The notes under the pieces: model-generated
Databases searched by the model: none
Told to the model about the DNA's origin: nothing
The model's input: only the letters and a program-made list of their open reading frames with translations
Translations under genes and position numbers: made by a program
Shown: one piece after another, positions 20,801 to 30,962 of the stretch
How the letters are laid out: the number at the start of each line of letters is the position of its first letter
How positions within the stretch are numbered: position 1 is the stretch's first letter
Source of the DNA: Amphibalanus amphitrite
Lineage: Eukaryota; Arthropoda; Thecostraca; Balanomorpha; Balanidae
NCBI RefSeq assembly: GCF_019059575.1
Contig: NW_024881826.1
Location: forward strand, 558,001-622,000
Direction: 5' to 3'
Length of the DNA stretch: 64,000 nt

Positions 20801-21503
20801 CACTCAGAACTCGGATGTACCCGTTGGTGTCCAGCCTGAGGCCCTCAGCGAAGAAGTGGGGTGGCATGACGTCACCCTCGCTGCTTACGACGCCGAAGAC
20901 CATGATGGTTGCTGGGAACTTGGTCTGCATGACTCTTGGAACGTCCTTGGGAGATACAGCCAACCACCGATTGTTCTGCGAGTTCAGCTTCTGGTCTTGA
21001 CAGAAGTTCTTCTCGCCAGAGAAGAACCACATCATGTTGGGCTCCAGTGGATGTTTGAGCTTGTTGATGAGCTTGTTGGCATGCTTGAGCCGCTTTTCCT
21101 GCGTTGCTTGGGACAGAAACTGACCCTTCTGCATCTTGTAAGACGAGTACCGGATGTCCTCGTGGACCACCAGCCTCACCACCTTCTCATCCACGCCAAC
21201 CTCTCGTGCAATGGCGCGCATGGACTTGCCGGGGTCTGCGTTGATGAGTTCCTGGACTTGGTGGATGAAATCTGGTGTTCTGACAGCATCAGACCGCCGA
21301 TTGTGACCTTTTCTTGCTGCAGTGATCTCAAAGTCCCACCCGGAATCCTCTAGCTCCTTCCTGACAGTCTGCACCATCCGTACGCTGATGTCGAAGAACT
21401 CCGAAATTTCCTGGTTGGTCTTTCCGGCGCGGATGGCAAGGAGGGCTGCATGTCTCTTCCACAGATTCGGTGGCTGAAACTCATCCATGGTCTCCAAAAT
21501 CAC
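20801..21503 (-). pseudogene. DD37D transposase, N-terminal half
   Basis: From MILETMDEFQPPNLWKRHAA the protein has two helix-turn-helix units (about 15-60 and 85-125, the latter with MRAIAREVGVDEKVV), as in paired-like mariner DNA-binding domains, then the start of the catalytic core. The first catalytic position reads WFFSGEKNF where the family has FSDEK: Gly163 replaces Asp, so the enzyme was probably dead by sequence as well as by interruption. The authentic frame stops at the LINE junction (..NGYIRVLS); codons beyond 20801 are LINE leader. The other half is at 12389-12750. Together about 350 residues, the normal mariner length. No convincing right TIR found downstream of 21503. Confidence 0.9.
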
Positions 21504-22349
21504 ATGACCGAATGAGGAATTGTTGCCTGATGATTGCTAAAAAAAAAAATATGTCGAAAAATTAAATCACGTGCTAATTATTGCACGATTCGTTGGAGGT
21601 GAGCTATGGCTAGTTTGAGCATAATTATGAATATTATGATGGTAGAAAATGACCTTATGCTCATGATACAATGAAATGATATTAAAATAAGTCCAAAAAG
21701 TATTATGATATATTTCGACTTGCGTCGTCTTCAGAATGTACATTTTCAGAATTGTCGACGAGCAAATTCAAATCCTTTCAAAATAGCGTGCAACATTTTT
21801 GTGAGATCTCTGGCTAACAAATTACAGTCAGGTCATACCTATAATAAATTTTAACAGCGTACAATACAATGAATACAATATCACTGAATAATAATTGGAT
21901 AAATATTGTCAATGCTACACAATACCTAAAAGTAACACAGGCATATGTTATTTGTGCAGCACGCCAAACTCGCGAAAATGCATAACCTATGCAGAGTGAT
22001 TGACAGGATAAGATGCATTCATACACTTAATTACACATGCTTCAGGTGCGTACAACTAATACATACACACCGCAGAGTAAACATGACACCAGTGTAGAGC
22101 TCGCTGAGGTGGTGTACGAGTGGGGGGGGGACGCTGTCAACTGCGTCTACCCTAAATCGAATTATGTAGTACAAATGGCGATGAAAGACGCACCTAACAA
22201 GTACAAGTACTTCAGGTGAGACAAATAAAAAGAATGGATAAGCCAATAGAGACATGCTGACAAAAAAAGAGGACGGAAGGCCAAGCATAGAACATTGCCT
22301 ATGTGGGAGTGTAGGGAGGGGGATGGAGAAGGGGCCAGGATGAGGTTTG
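21504..22349. other. AT-rich, no gene; probably Penelope-like 3' flank
   Basis: No coding signal on either strand. The part nearest 22350 is likely the untranslated tail of the Penelope-like element whose C-terminus ends there. GC-rich only at 22124-22132. Confidence 0.4.
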
Positions 22350-22543
22350 TGTGTTTAGGCATGGTTTTTGGTTTCTTATTTCAACAGATTCTGCTATTTT
22401 CAGATCAGCCACATCTTTACATACTCTCTCTATGCTAATTTTGAATGAGGATGACGATATACTACATGATGGGTGGTTGAGGTTGACATGGTCTCCGAGA
22501 GGGGTGTTTTTGGTCTTGTTTTTAGCATCCCGTAGATGCTCAT
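22350..22543 (-). pseudogene. Penelope-like element, C-terminal end of GIY-YIG region
   Basis: Minus-strand codons running from 22543 toward 22350 read HLRDAKNKTKNTPLGDHV, then KDVADLKIAESVEIRN, the conserved tail that follows the ER..EH helix of the GIY-YIG endonuclease in Penelope-like elements. The preceding part of the same domain is at 26908-27220, on the far side of the hAT-like insertion; the 8-bp ATGCTCAT shared by both borders is the duplicated target. A piece of a retroelement, not a host nuclease. Confidence 0.78.
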
Positions 22544-22779
22544 CAGTGGCGCAGCCAGGGGGGGTGAAAGGGGTGAGGTCTCACCCCCGTCTCTTATCCT
22601 AGGGGCCCACCGTCGATTCGAACTGTAACGTTATGCAGCCTGACATTTTTTTATCATAACATAATGTCAAGGTCCGTCATAGGACTGAAAAACAGTATTC
22701 AGGCCTGATAGCCCTTTAGGATTTATAGTCCCATTTTATGAATTAAGAGTGTACACTGTACATACATCCAAGACCCGAT

Positions 22780-24010
22780 TGAACTAATCCAAGGCCTAGG
22801 AGGGCCCGTTCCATGGCATGAGAGGGCCATTTCAGGCCTGAGCGGGCCCATTTCAGGTCTGTGAGGGCCCATTTCAGGCCTGAAGGGGCCATTTGAAGCT
22901 TGAGAGGGCCCATTTCAGGCCCTAGAGGGCCTGTTTGAGGCCTGAGAGGGCCCCATTTCAGACCTGAGAGGGCCCATTTCAGGCCTGAAGGGGCCATTTC
23001 AGGCCCTAGAGGGCATGTTTGAGGCCTGATAGGGCCCATTTCAGGCCTGAGAGGGGCCCATTTCAGGCCTGAGGGGGCCCATTTCAAGCTTGAGAAGGCC
23101 CATTCCATGCCCTAGAGGGCCTGTTTGGGGCTAGAGAGGGCCCGTTTGAGGCCAGAAAGGGCCCGTTTGAGGGCTGAGGGGGCCCATTTCAGGCCCTAGA
23201 GGACCTATTTGAGGCCTGAGAGGGGCCCATTTCAGGTCTGAGAGGGCTAATGTCAGGCCTGAGAGGGTCCATTTCAGGCCATAGAGGGCCCATTTCAGGC
23301 CCTAGAGGACCTATTTGAGGCATGAGAGGGGCCCATTTCAGGCCTGTGAGGGCCCATTTGATGCTGGGGCCCATTTTAGGCCTGAAGGGGTCCATTTCAG
23401 GCCCCAGAGGGCATGCTTGAGGCCTGATAGGGCCCATTTCAGGCCTGAGAGGGGCCCATTTCAGGCCTGAGAGGGCCCATTTCAAGCTTGAGAGGGCCCA
23501 TTTCATGCCCTAGAGGGCCTGTTTGAGGCTAGAGAGGGCCCGTTTGAGGCCAGAGAGGGCCCGTTTGAGGGCTGAGAGGGGCCCATTTCAGGCATAAGAG
23601 GCACCATTTCAGACCTGAGAGGGCCCAGTTACGGTATGAGGGGGCCCTTTTTCGACATGATAGGGACCATTTCCGGGCTGAGGGGGCCCATTTCAGGTCT
23701 GAGAGGGCCAATTTCAGGTCTGAGAGGGCTAATGTCAGGCCTGAGAGGGCCCATTTCAGGCCCTAGAGGACCTAGCTGAGGCCTGAGAGGGGCCCATTTG
23801 AGGTCTGAGAGGGCCCATTTCAGGTCTGAGAGGGCTAATGTCAGGCCTGAGAGGGCCCATTTCAGGCCCTAGAGGATCTATTTGAGGCCTGAGAGTCTAC
23901 TTCAGGCCTGAGAAGGGCCCATTTCAGGTCTGAGAGGGCCCAGTTCAGGCCTAAGAAGACATCCCAGGAATGAAAGGATCATCCTACGTGTGGGAGGCTC
24001 CGTACTCCGT
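22780..24010. repeat. Degenerate AGGCCTGAGAGGGCCCATTTC tandem array
   Basis: About 40 imperfect units of roughly 28-30 bp on AGGCCTGAGAGGGCCCATTT. Minus-strand frames read LKWAPSGLKWAP-like because the unit is often near 30 bp; frame breaks and lack of any domain argue against a protein. 24010-24200 and 24360-24850 hold looser versions. Confidence 0.85.
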
Positions 24011-24210
24011 GCCTGGTCTGGGTCTGAGAGGGCCTACCCCAATCCTGATTGAGCCGATGTCATGTTTGATATAGGTCAACTCACCACATGTATATTGATG
24101 GCCCAGTTCATGCCTAATGGGCCCATCTCAAGACTCGGAGATTTTATGCTTCAGGAAGCCTACCCCAAGCGTGAGGGGGCCCATAGAGATTTTTGAGGCT
24201 CATGGAGGTC

Positions 24211-24362
24211 AGAAGCGGCGGACCACCTTCAATTAAGGGGGGGGGGGCACTGCCGACTTTTGGTCCCATTCTTTCCATGCAACGCCCATAGGGCTAATGT
24301 TAAAATGCCAAAATCAAAGGGGGGCACGGTGCCCCGGTGCCCTCCCCGTTCCGCCGCTTATG
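24211..24362. mobile_element. 152-bp TIR mini-element, 9-bp target duplication
   Basis: AGAAGCGGCGGA at the left and TCCGCCGCTTATG at the right are inverted; ATGGAGGTC flanks both (24202-24210, 24363-24371). Contains a G12 run and GGGGGGCACGGTGCCCC. Confidence 0.6.
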
Positions 24363-25080
24363 ATGGAGGTCCCGCAGTACGAGATATGTCAGCCTCTGAG
24401 AAAGCCATGCAGGGCCCTGCCAAGCCGACATCTGAAAATCTTCTCCTCAGGCCTGTGCCTGCCTCACCGCCCGGCCCCACCCCGACGTCTAAGGGTTTGA
24501 CGACTAGGTATTTATCAGGACCCCACACCGGTCCATGATGGCTCTAAACTGACACCTGAGACTCCTGCACCGGCTTTTGAGGGGCCCACCGACCTCTGAT
24601 AGCCACCACGCAGGCCTCAAAAGACCATGTCGATTGTCGATATCTAAACCCCGAAGTCTTGGAAGGCCTGTGCTCTATGTAGATTCTTGAGGGCTTTACG
24701 TGGGCTTTTAAATATCCCAAACTGGCTCTAACTAGCCTAGCTCGACCGCGCCCCGCAGAGCAGGGCCCCAGGCTTTCCAGTTTTACGCCCCTGAGGGGTG
24801 TTTGAATATCCCCTTCTAACCTGACTCCAGGGTCACGTAACGACAAGTGCGGCATGGTAGGCGGCTTTCTAAAGAGCGTCGAAAATCATGGAGAAATTGC
24901 TTCAGTCATATTGCAGTTCAGACCAAAGCACACGTCATCATGTTCATCGAAGGAAAAGTTTCGCCTATTTCGACACTCGAGGACATAAAAAGCTATAGCG
25001 CGCTGAAAGTGGGTTCGATAGCTCTAACTCGTGCAATCAGCCATGGGGGGGGGGGCCTATCGGCCAAACCCGATCATAAT

Positions 25081-25966
25081 TTAACCCTATTAGTGGCAGG
25101 CTCATGGCTACCCCCTATTAGTGGCAGGGGGGGGCTGTTAACGACCCCCCTTGATATCTTGAGATCTAACGGGCCGATTTTCAAAATTCAAACGGCATTC
25201 GATTTCGCTCAACGTGATCTACATTTCTAAAAAATAAAAATTAAAAAATGTCAATAGGGGGGGGGGGGTAGAGGGGGGTAAAAACGGGCAAATTGCAGAT
25301 ACATTTTAGACTGTTTATCACGGCCAGGTTTCTGAACCGATCTTAACGCAACTTTTGCCGATCGATAGAGAATGAACCAGGAATTCACATGGATCCTAAA
25401 AATATGCATTTTCAAAAATCATAGGCGGATACAGATCATTGAGATTGGGGGTACACAAAAAGTATAGTAAATAAGGTTTTTGTTGGTACTGTTTCTAAAA
25501 AGGGTGGTAATGGTCTTGTTATGTTACAATTTTCTTATGAGAGAACGACTACAATTGTATTGGTCATGCATAGGCGGTGTCAGGGCACCTATGTTGGGAG
25601 GTAAAACATAACCCCCCTTTTTGGACGCCTGGATCCGCCTATTATAGCAAAAACGTGTCAAGAGGATGCACAATAACTGTATATGTTATCACATGATACC
25701 TTTCATTCACTGTTCGTAAAACTGGTGCAGCATCGTGATCTTCGCCCAAATGACTCGCTTCACGAATAGGACCCCCCAATTCCCAGTGCTCTGGAGCCGC
25801 CCCTGGTAAAGTTATGAACTTGAAATTTTCAGGGAATGTGCCCAATTTAGTTTTAGGAAAAGTCAGAAAATTTCAGCATCGTAGCTTCAGCGGTTTCGGA
25901 GATATTCTCGAAAAACCTGAGGGGTGGATAAAAACAACCCCCCCCCCCTGCCACTAATAGGGTTAA
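25081..25966 (-). mobile_element. TTAA element (CTATTAGTGGCAGG subtype)
   Basis: TTAACCCTATTAGTGGCAGG at 25081 and CCTGCCACTAATAGGGTTAA ending 25966. Left box doubled (CCTATTAGTGGCAGGGGGGG at 25116), right single and preceded by GATATTCTCGAAAAACC, the reverse complement of the usual start, so the copy is reversed. Fewer GGTCA motifs than its relatives, because a TIR scrap (25423-25640) replaces part of the interior. Confidence 0.8.
25423..25640. mobile_element. Small TIR element inside the TTAA element
   Basis: ATAGGCGGATACAG near 25426 and TGGATCCGCCTAT ending near 25634 are imperfect inverted ends of the GGCGGATCCAGG type. No clear target duplication. Confidence 0.45.
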
Positions 25967-26899
25967 GACGGCTAGAAAGACGAGAAAAGCAACGGATAGC
26001 TATAGGATGCTTCAGAATCGTAGAGGTCATTTTTCGATTAGGTCATCGCTGAGGTCATTGAAGATGTAATTATGATAAAATTATGATAAACACAAAGACA
26101 AGATAACGACGAAAACATTCTTGTTTTTATATTTTTCACAAATAACCGTATAACTCGTGAACCAAAGAGCTAGAGCTTTGCGGAACAGCTCATTCGATAG
26201 GCCTTTCAAAACGCTTTCGCTTTTAAGATTTGACCTCAATGCCTCATGTCAATGGTTTGGCAACAGAGCAGAGGGTGAAACGGCAAAACCATCTAAATAG
26301 TCGCATTTTACCAAAACAGTTTTGCTAAGAATTTTTGCAAGGACTTTGGTGAGAAAAACTATGAGACATTTACTTTGTCATCATTCTCTTGTTAACACGC
26401 ATCGAATGAGCAACCTATAATTTCACATAAAAAGTTCAACTTCAAAACGTGACCGCAGATCAAGGTCATGCCCTTACTTGAGAAGTTCATGGTGTCATCA
26501 ACCGATCCGTATGGATGATTAACACCTTCAAGACAATGTCATAACTCTACCTCCTCTCCTATATCAAAAGTAACAGTCGAAAAACTGATGTTGAGCTTTT
26601 TTAAAAGCCTTTTGACCTAGCCCGACCCTTTGAGTGGCCGCTGGCCATCAATTGCACGCTGTCCATCAAATATGGGCAGAATGGTCGTGTTTCTGTAAAT
26701 ATGCTGTTGTTTTTTTTACGTGCCCCTTCAGATCAAGAGATATTTGTCCTTTTCCCCGATTTGACTGGTAATGATGACAATGATCTGAACTTTCGTTGTT
26801 GGTAAGGGGCCCCCATTTGGTTGAGGGGGGCCCACTTTGCTGGGGGGCCCATCGCGAACGTCTCTCACCCCCGTCGCCAGAGTTCTGGCTGCGCCACTG

Positions 26900-27220
26900 A
26901 TGCTCATTAAATCTTTCGCGGACTCTCCTTTTTGATTCACCTATGTACACAGCGGGTTTCTCATCACACAGGTTACATGTGATTTTATATACAACATTTT
27001 TGGTATGACAGCGGTTACGAAGGCCTGCTTCACAGGTGTGACATCTCTTTGATCCAGCAGGGCACGGAGGACTTTCGAGACCTGACCGTATCATATGCTT
27101 GGACACCGTTTTCCCGCTGACCCATGCGACCTGTGCCTTCAGACCAGACGAGCGCACCGCACCGTTCACTCGGCGCGCTAGTGTTTCGTCAATGTACGGG
27201 AGCGATATGTAGGTCGTGTC
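26900..27220 (-). pseudogene. Penelope-like element, linker and GIY-YIG endonuclease
   Basis: Minus strand: DTTYISLPYIDETLARRV, then a Cys cluster C..GSKRCHTCEAGLRNRC preceding VVYKITCNLC...VYIGESKRRVRERFNEH. CxxC plus VYxIxC plus YIGExxRRxxxR is the Penelope-like endonuclease arrangement, which cuts target DNA for reverse transcription. After FNEH the authentic sequence is cut by the hAT-like element (26899) and resumes at 22543. The reverse transcriptase expected upstream is not found on this strand; instead an inverted piece is present at 27305. Confidence 0.85.
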
Positions 27221-27304
27221 ATTTTTGTTGCGTCCAGTGGTGTTGTGTTTGTGACCTTTCTGTGTGGTGTGACCTTTCTTGCATTGGTGTGACATCAGCA
27301 CACC

Positions 27305-27500
27305 CAATGCAATGCAAACGATCAGTACTCCACTCACAACTCTTGCGGGCTAAACGGCTAGGTTCAGACAGACAGGCAAAAGAGCGAGGAATGAAGGTCG
27401 TAGAGACACTTTTCAGACACAACGGATACCCCAACAAACTCATACAGAGAACTAAGCACAAGATCATGCACCACACACAGAAAGGTCTAGGTCACCTATT
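27305..27500 (+). pseudogene. Penelope-like reverse transcriptase C-terminal fragment, opposite strand
   Basis: Plus-strand codons read KRSVLHSQLLRAKRL, then MKVVETLFRHNGYPNKLIQR, matching the conserved NGYP thumb region that ends the reverse transcriptase of Penelope-like elements. It runs opposite to the adjacent GIY-YIG piece, so this is either a second copy or an inverted junction. Only about 60 residues survive. Confidence 0.65.
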
Positions 27501-27656
27501 ATCTGATCTATATATATATGATATATATGATGATGATCTAGGTCACCCTCCCGCGCCTACCGGCGCTAATTGTACATATAAAATGAACTACGAATTAATA
27601 TAACTATATACAAATAATTTGAAAATACCTATCAAAAGACAGAAGTATAAACAGAT
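27501..27656. other. Short AT-rich spacer with TATATATATGATATATATGA
   Basis: Simple AT repeats at 27510-27532; nothing else. Confidence 0.5.
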
Positions 27657-27670
27657 TGTCTCTGTCTTTC

Positions 27671-27766
<96 letters not shown>

Positions 27767-28185
27767 CATCTCCCTCTCTCTCAATCTCTCTCTCCCTCCC
27801 TCTCCCTCTCTCTCTCTCTCTCTTTTCCTTTCCCTTTCTCACTCCCTCCCTGCCTCCATCCCTCTTCCCTCCCTCCTCTCCGCTCTCTGACTTTGTCGAT
27901 CATTGATCCAATCGTATACTTACTTACCCCTTCCCATCCGTCTCTCTCCCTCCTCTCCCCGTCTCCTTTATCACACTTCTTCGCTCCCTCCCTCCCTCCC
28001 TCCCTCCCCTGATTTCCTCCCCTTCCCTCAACTCCCTCCCTTCCCCTCCTCTCCCCTCCACTCCAATCCCCTCTTTGTACTGAAAAATATACTGGCTTCT
28101 TCCACGCCCGCGCTGCAGATACATACATTTAGGTTTTTACATATGTCCCAGTTCAAGACGCTAGATTGGTTTTGGTACGCTCCTA
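27657..28185. repeat. (CT)n microsatellite and CT-rich tract
   Basis: Nearly pure CT from 27660 to 27815, then CCCT-rich sequence to about 28075. Open frames here are poly Ser-Leu or Arg-Glu and not genes. Confidence 0.95.
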
Positions 28186-28188
28186 ATA

Positions 28189-28880
28189 CTAAACATGATC
28201 GCTAATTTTTCAGTATTTCGTGGAATTCTGTAACTAACCTATCCCAAATCTGAGTGACTCGCCCCGACCCCCCCCCCCCCCCCGAACCCTTTCCTTCCCT
28301 CCCCTCCGCACTCCACCCCCCGAGCCAACACTCACGATCGGTAATGTTTTCAACTAAAGATATAATAGTGCCTGCTCTGTTTCCGTCTCCGTCTTCCCTC
28401 TCTGTCTTAGTGTCTCTGTATCTGTCTGGTCTCCGATTCCATCCCCATCTCCGTCCTGGTTCCTGTCCCCGCTCCTGCTCCCGCTCCCGCTTCCGATCTA
28501 TGTCTCCGTCCCCGTCTTCGTCCCCCTCCCGCTGACCACTCCATCTCCGTCTCCGCCTCTGTCTCTGTCTCTGTCTCTGTATGTCTGCTCTCCGATTCGT
28601 CCACGTTTCCGTCCCCGTTCCCGCGCTCCCGCCCGCTCCCGCTCTCTTTGTCTCCGTCTCCGTCCCTGCTCCCGCTGGCCGCTAAATCTCCGTCTCCGCC
28701 CCGTCCCCGTGCCTTCCCCGTGCCCGTCCCCGTTCCCACTAAACATAATCGATAATCTTGTCACTATTTTGTTGAATTCTGTAACGAACCTATCCCAAAT
28801 CTGGGTACCTCGCCCCCCCCCCCCCCCCGCCATTTAGGATCGGTTATGTATTCATAGCGGCCGAGTACCGCAACTAAGCT
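28189..28880. repeat. ~550-bp tandem duplication with GTCTCC hexamer filler
   Basis: ACTAAACATGATCGCTAAT...GAATTCTGTAACTAACCTAT at 28189-28256 recurs as ACTAAACATAATCGATAATC...GAATTCTGTAACGAACCTAT at 28739-28808, each followed by a poly-C run. Between them lies a decayed (GTCTCC)n/(CCGTCT)n tract (28380-28735). Confidence 0.75.
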
Positions 28881-29790
28881 ACATTTTAAATAAGTCTCTC
28901 GGCTCCGCCCTCTTCACTTTTTCTCTCACCGACTCAATCATTTGCTCACTTACCCTTCCTTCTTTCCCAGTCATTTCCTTTATCCGTATTTCCGCTGTCC
29001 GGCGATCCGTCCGATCGGCGATGTCCGATCATGATGATATGATCATCTATATATATATATACCTATTATCAAATTTTGTTCCGAATTTTGCTTGAGGATT
29101 CGGTCAAGCTCATAATGAAACAAGTAGGTTTCGGAGATGAAGGGTAACCCGCCCCCCGTCACTCGCGTTATGGAATATATGCCAGTCATGCGCAGGTTGA
29201 GGATTGGGCAGTGGGCACCAGGGTATATAGAACAACGGGTACACCAACGACGCGGAAAGCGCCCATTTTACCTGGATGAGTTACACGGTGGGTGATATAT
29301 TTTTTGAATATGGAAAAAATAGAGTATTTCTTTATGACGAGTAAAGCCAAATTCATAAAGCAGTTATTTTTAAATTATATGTACCAGAAATAGCATACGA
29401 ACCATAGTTAAAAACTTGGTTTAAAGTTAGTTGAAAAGCGTTAAGTTGTTACTAAGATGGAAGGAATCAATGGAAGGCAGAAATGGCGCAGCTGTTTCAT
29501 TCTTTTTTTTTTAATATTTTTGGTGCCCGACCCGGGCTTTTTGTCGTTAGTAGCACACATTCATACTGGGTTAGTACACTATATACACGGCAGTGGTACG
29601 GATCGTTTTCGGCACCCGCTACGCGGGACAGCCTTGACCGCACGCTTCCTGTCACGCACCCCAGGTGGCACGGCACCGGTGCGCACGCTGGGACTATCCC
29701 GATTTCTCGGGCCCGGCAGGTCAGAGGGCTGCTCCAGGACAAGAAGCGAGGCCGTGCCCTCGGGACATGTCACCGGACCGAAGGATCTGT
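28881..29790. other. No gene recognised
   Basis: Ordinary-composition DNA with a short (TA)n at 29047-29062. A GC-rich open frame at 29483-29794 has no recognisable domain. Confidence 0.4.
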
Positions 29791-30805
29791 TTAACCCTCG
29801 CCCTGGCAGGGGGGGGTCGATGCGACCCCCCCTAAGGTTTTTCGAAGATAGCGTAAAAACGGCGGCGCGCAGCGCCGCCAAATTTGGCACAGCCTATGGG
29901 GCAACCTTTTTACATATGACCTGAAAATTTCAGGTCCGGGTGACCTTCGGTCAGGTCACCAGGTCAGAAAAACCGGTACAAGGTCATGGTCAAATTTCAA
30001 TTTTCTTTTTGCACCTGTCAAACTCACAGTTTTGCACTGATTTCCTTCAAACTTTCAGGATGTGCTAAGTTCACCGAGTTGTATAACATATGGTTCGGGT
30101 TTTTTGAGGTCACTGACCTGAGGTCAGTTAGAGGTCATTACGTCGTAATGTTAAGCCTATGGGAAAATACTAAATTCGGAAAATACTGGAGATACCTGCT
30201 TCGTTCTATCACTTTTGTGCTTTGAAACCACAGTACTTAACAGCAGGTCACTTGGTGCTTCTTTGTTTGGTGTACTTAACCATGGGTCAGGTCAAATGAG
30301 GTCAACTGAGGTCAAATGACGTTTTTGCCAATAACTTGGCACATAATGACGCTAGAGCTTAAAAAATGGTATCATTGTGTTCCTGGTGATCAGCCGAATC
30401 GAATGATATGCGATATGATGCAATTTGGTAAGTTTACTTAAAATTTAAGAAAAACTTTAAGTACGCTTAGGCAAGCTAAAAAGTATATCATTCGACGCGC
30501 CTTGACATGCTGAGTTCACTGGTGCTTTTCTTTTTGTTCTATCTTAATTAGATCAAAAGTTATAAGCGGAAAACTTTTGACCTGTTTTTAGCGAAATTTT
30601 TACATTTATACCCCCCAAACCCCCCCTAAATATTGACCTAGAGCAACCAAATTTGCACAGGGGCGAGAACTCCAGGGGGCCCACCTACCTACCAAATTTG
30701 GTGTTTCTAGGTGCCATAGGAGCCAATCGCGAGGGGGGTCGCATCGACCCCCCCCCCCCCTGCCAGGCCGTGTTATGAAAAATGCCCTGCCAGGGCGAGG
30801 GTTAA
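29791..30805 (+). mobile_element. TTAA element (CTCGCCCTGGCAGG subtype)
   Basis: TTAACCCTCGCCCTGGCAGG at 29791; right end CCTGCCAGGGCGAGGGTTAA. Hairpins GGGGTCGATGCGACCCC (left) and GGGGTCGCATCGACCCC (right) carry the same loop. Left box single, leading into AAGGTTTTTCGAAGATAGCG; right box doubled (CTGCCAGG at 30766 and 30787). GGTCA arrays at 29935-29990 and 30280-30320, and a TCGAATGATATGC module at 30398. Adjoins a SINE body on its right. Confidence 0.85.
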
Positions 30806-30953
30806 AGGCGGATCAGGCCCGTGTACCTGCGGCCGGGGGCGCTGGCTGGCACAGCGGTAATCCCCACGGCCGAGCGAACACTCCCCAGTTACTGCCATCT
30901 CCTGGGTAGGAGCCGGCCGAGGAAAACGCTGCCAGAGGTCAGCTTTGATCCAA
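30806..30953 (-). repeat. tRNA-type SINE, body portion (minus strand)
   Basis: The downstream part of a SINE whose head is at 33602-33641 and whose upstream flank resumes at 34823. On the minus strand it continues from the box-B-like GGTCCTTGGATC through GGAGATGGCAGTAACTGGGG. Recognised because the two elements that interrupt it each left a 9-bp duplication, which defines the original order. It meets the TTAA element's end at 30805. Confidence 0.5.
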
Positions 30954-30962
30954 GGACCTCCC

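Larger units (their letters stand above)
22544..26899. mobile_element. 4.4-kb hAT-like element with exact 8-bp target duplication
   Basis: CAGTGGCGCAGCCAGGGGGG at 22544 and CTGGCTGCGCCACTG ending 26899 are inverted. Flanks ATGCTCAT (22536-22543 and 26900-26907) are identical. Subterminal GGTGAGGTCTCACCCCCGTC and CTCACCCCCGTC are also mirrored. Interior: a long AGGCCTGAGAGGGCCC array (22780-24010), a 152-bp mini-element (24211-24362), a TTAA element (25081-25966) with another TIR scrap in it, and 26000-26800, which is AT-rich and unrecognised. No transposase, so non-autonomous. Inserted into a Penelope-like gene. Confidence 0.85.

Noticed and set aside
22743-23711. Open frames reading LKWAP-like repeats
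   Set aside because: By-product of a near-30-bp degenerate DNA repeat; frame changes within the array and no domain.
26900-27650. Hammerhead ribozyme expected near Penelope-like ends
   Set aside because: I looked for CTGATGA followed by GAAA with a plausible stem on both strands and found none.
27588-28128. Ser-Leu and Arg-Glu open frames
   Set aside because: Pure CT microsatellite.
29518-29535. TGGTGCCCGACCCGGG as a retroelement primer-binding site
   Set aside because: No LTR pair or retroelement coding sequence nearby.
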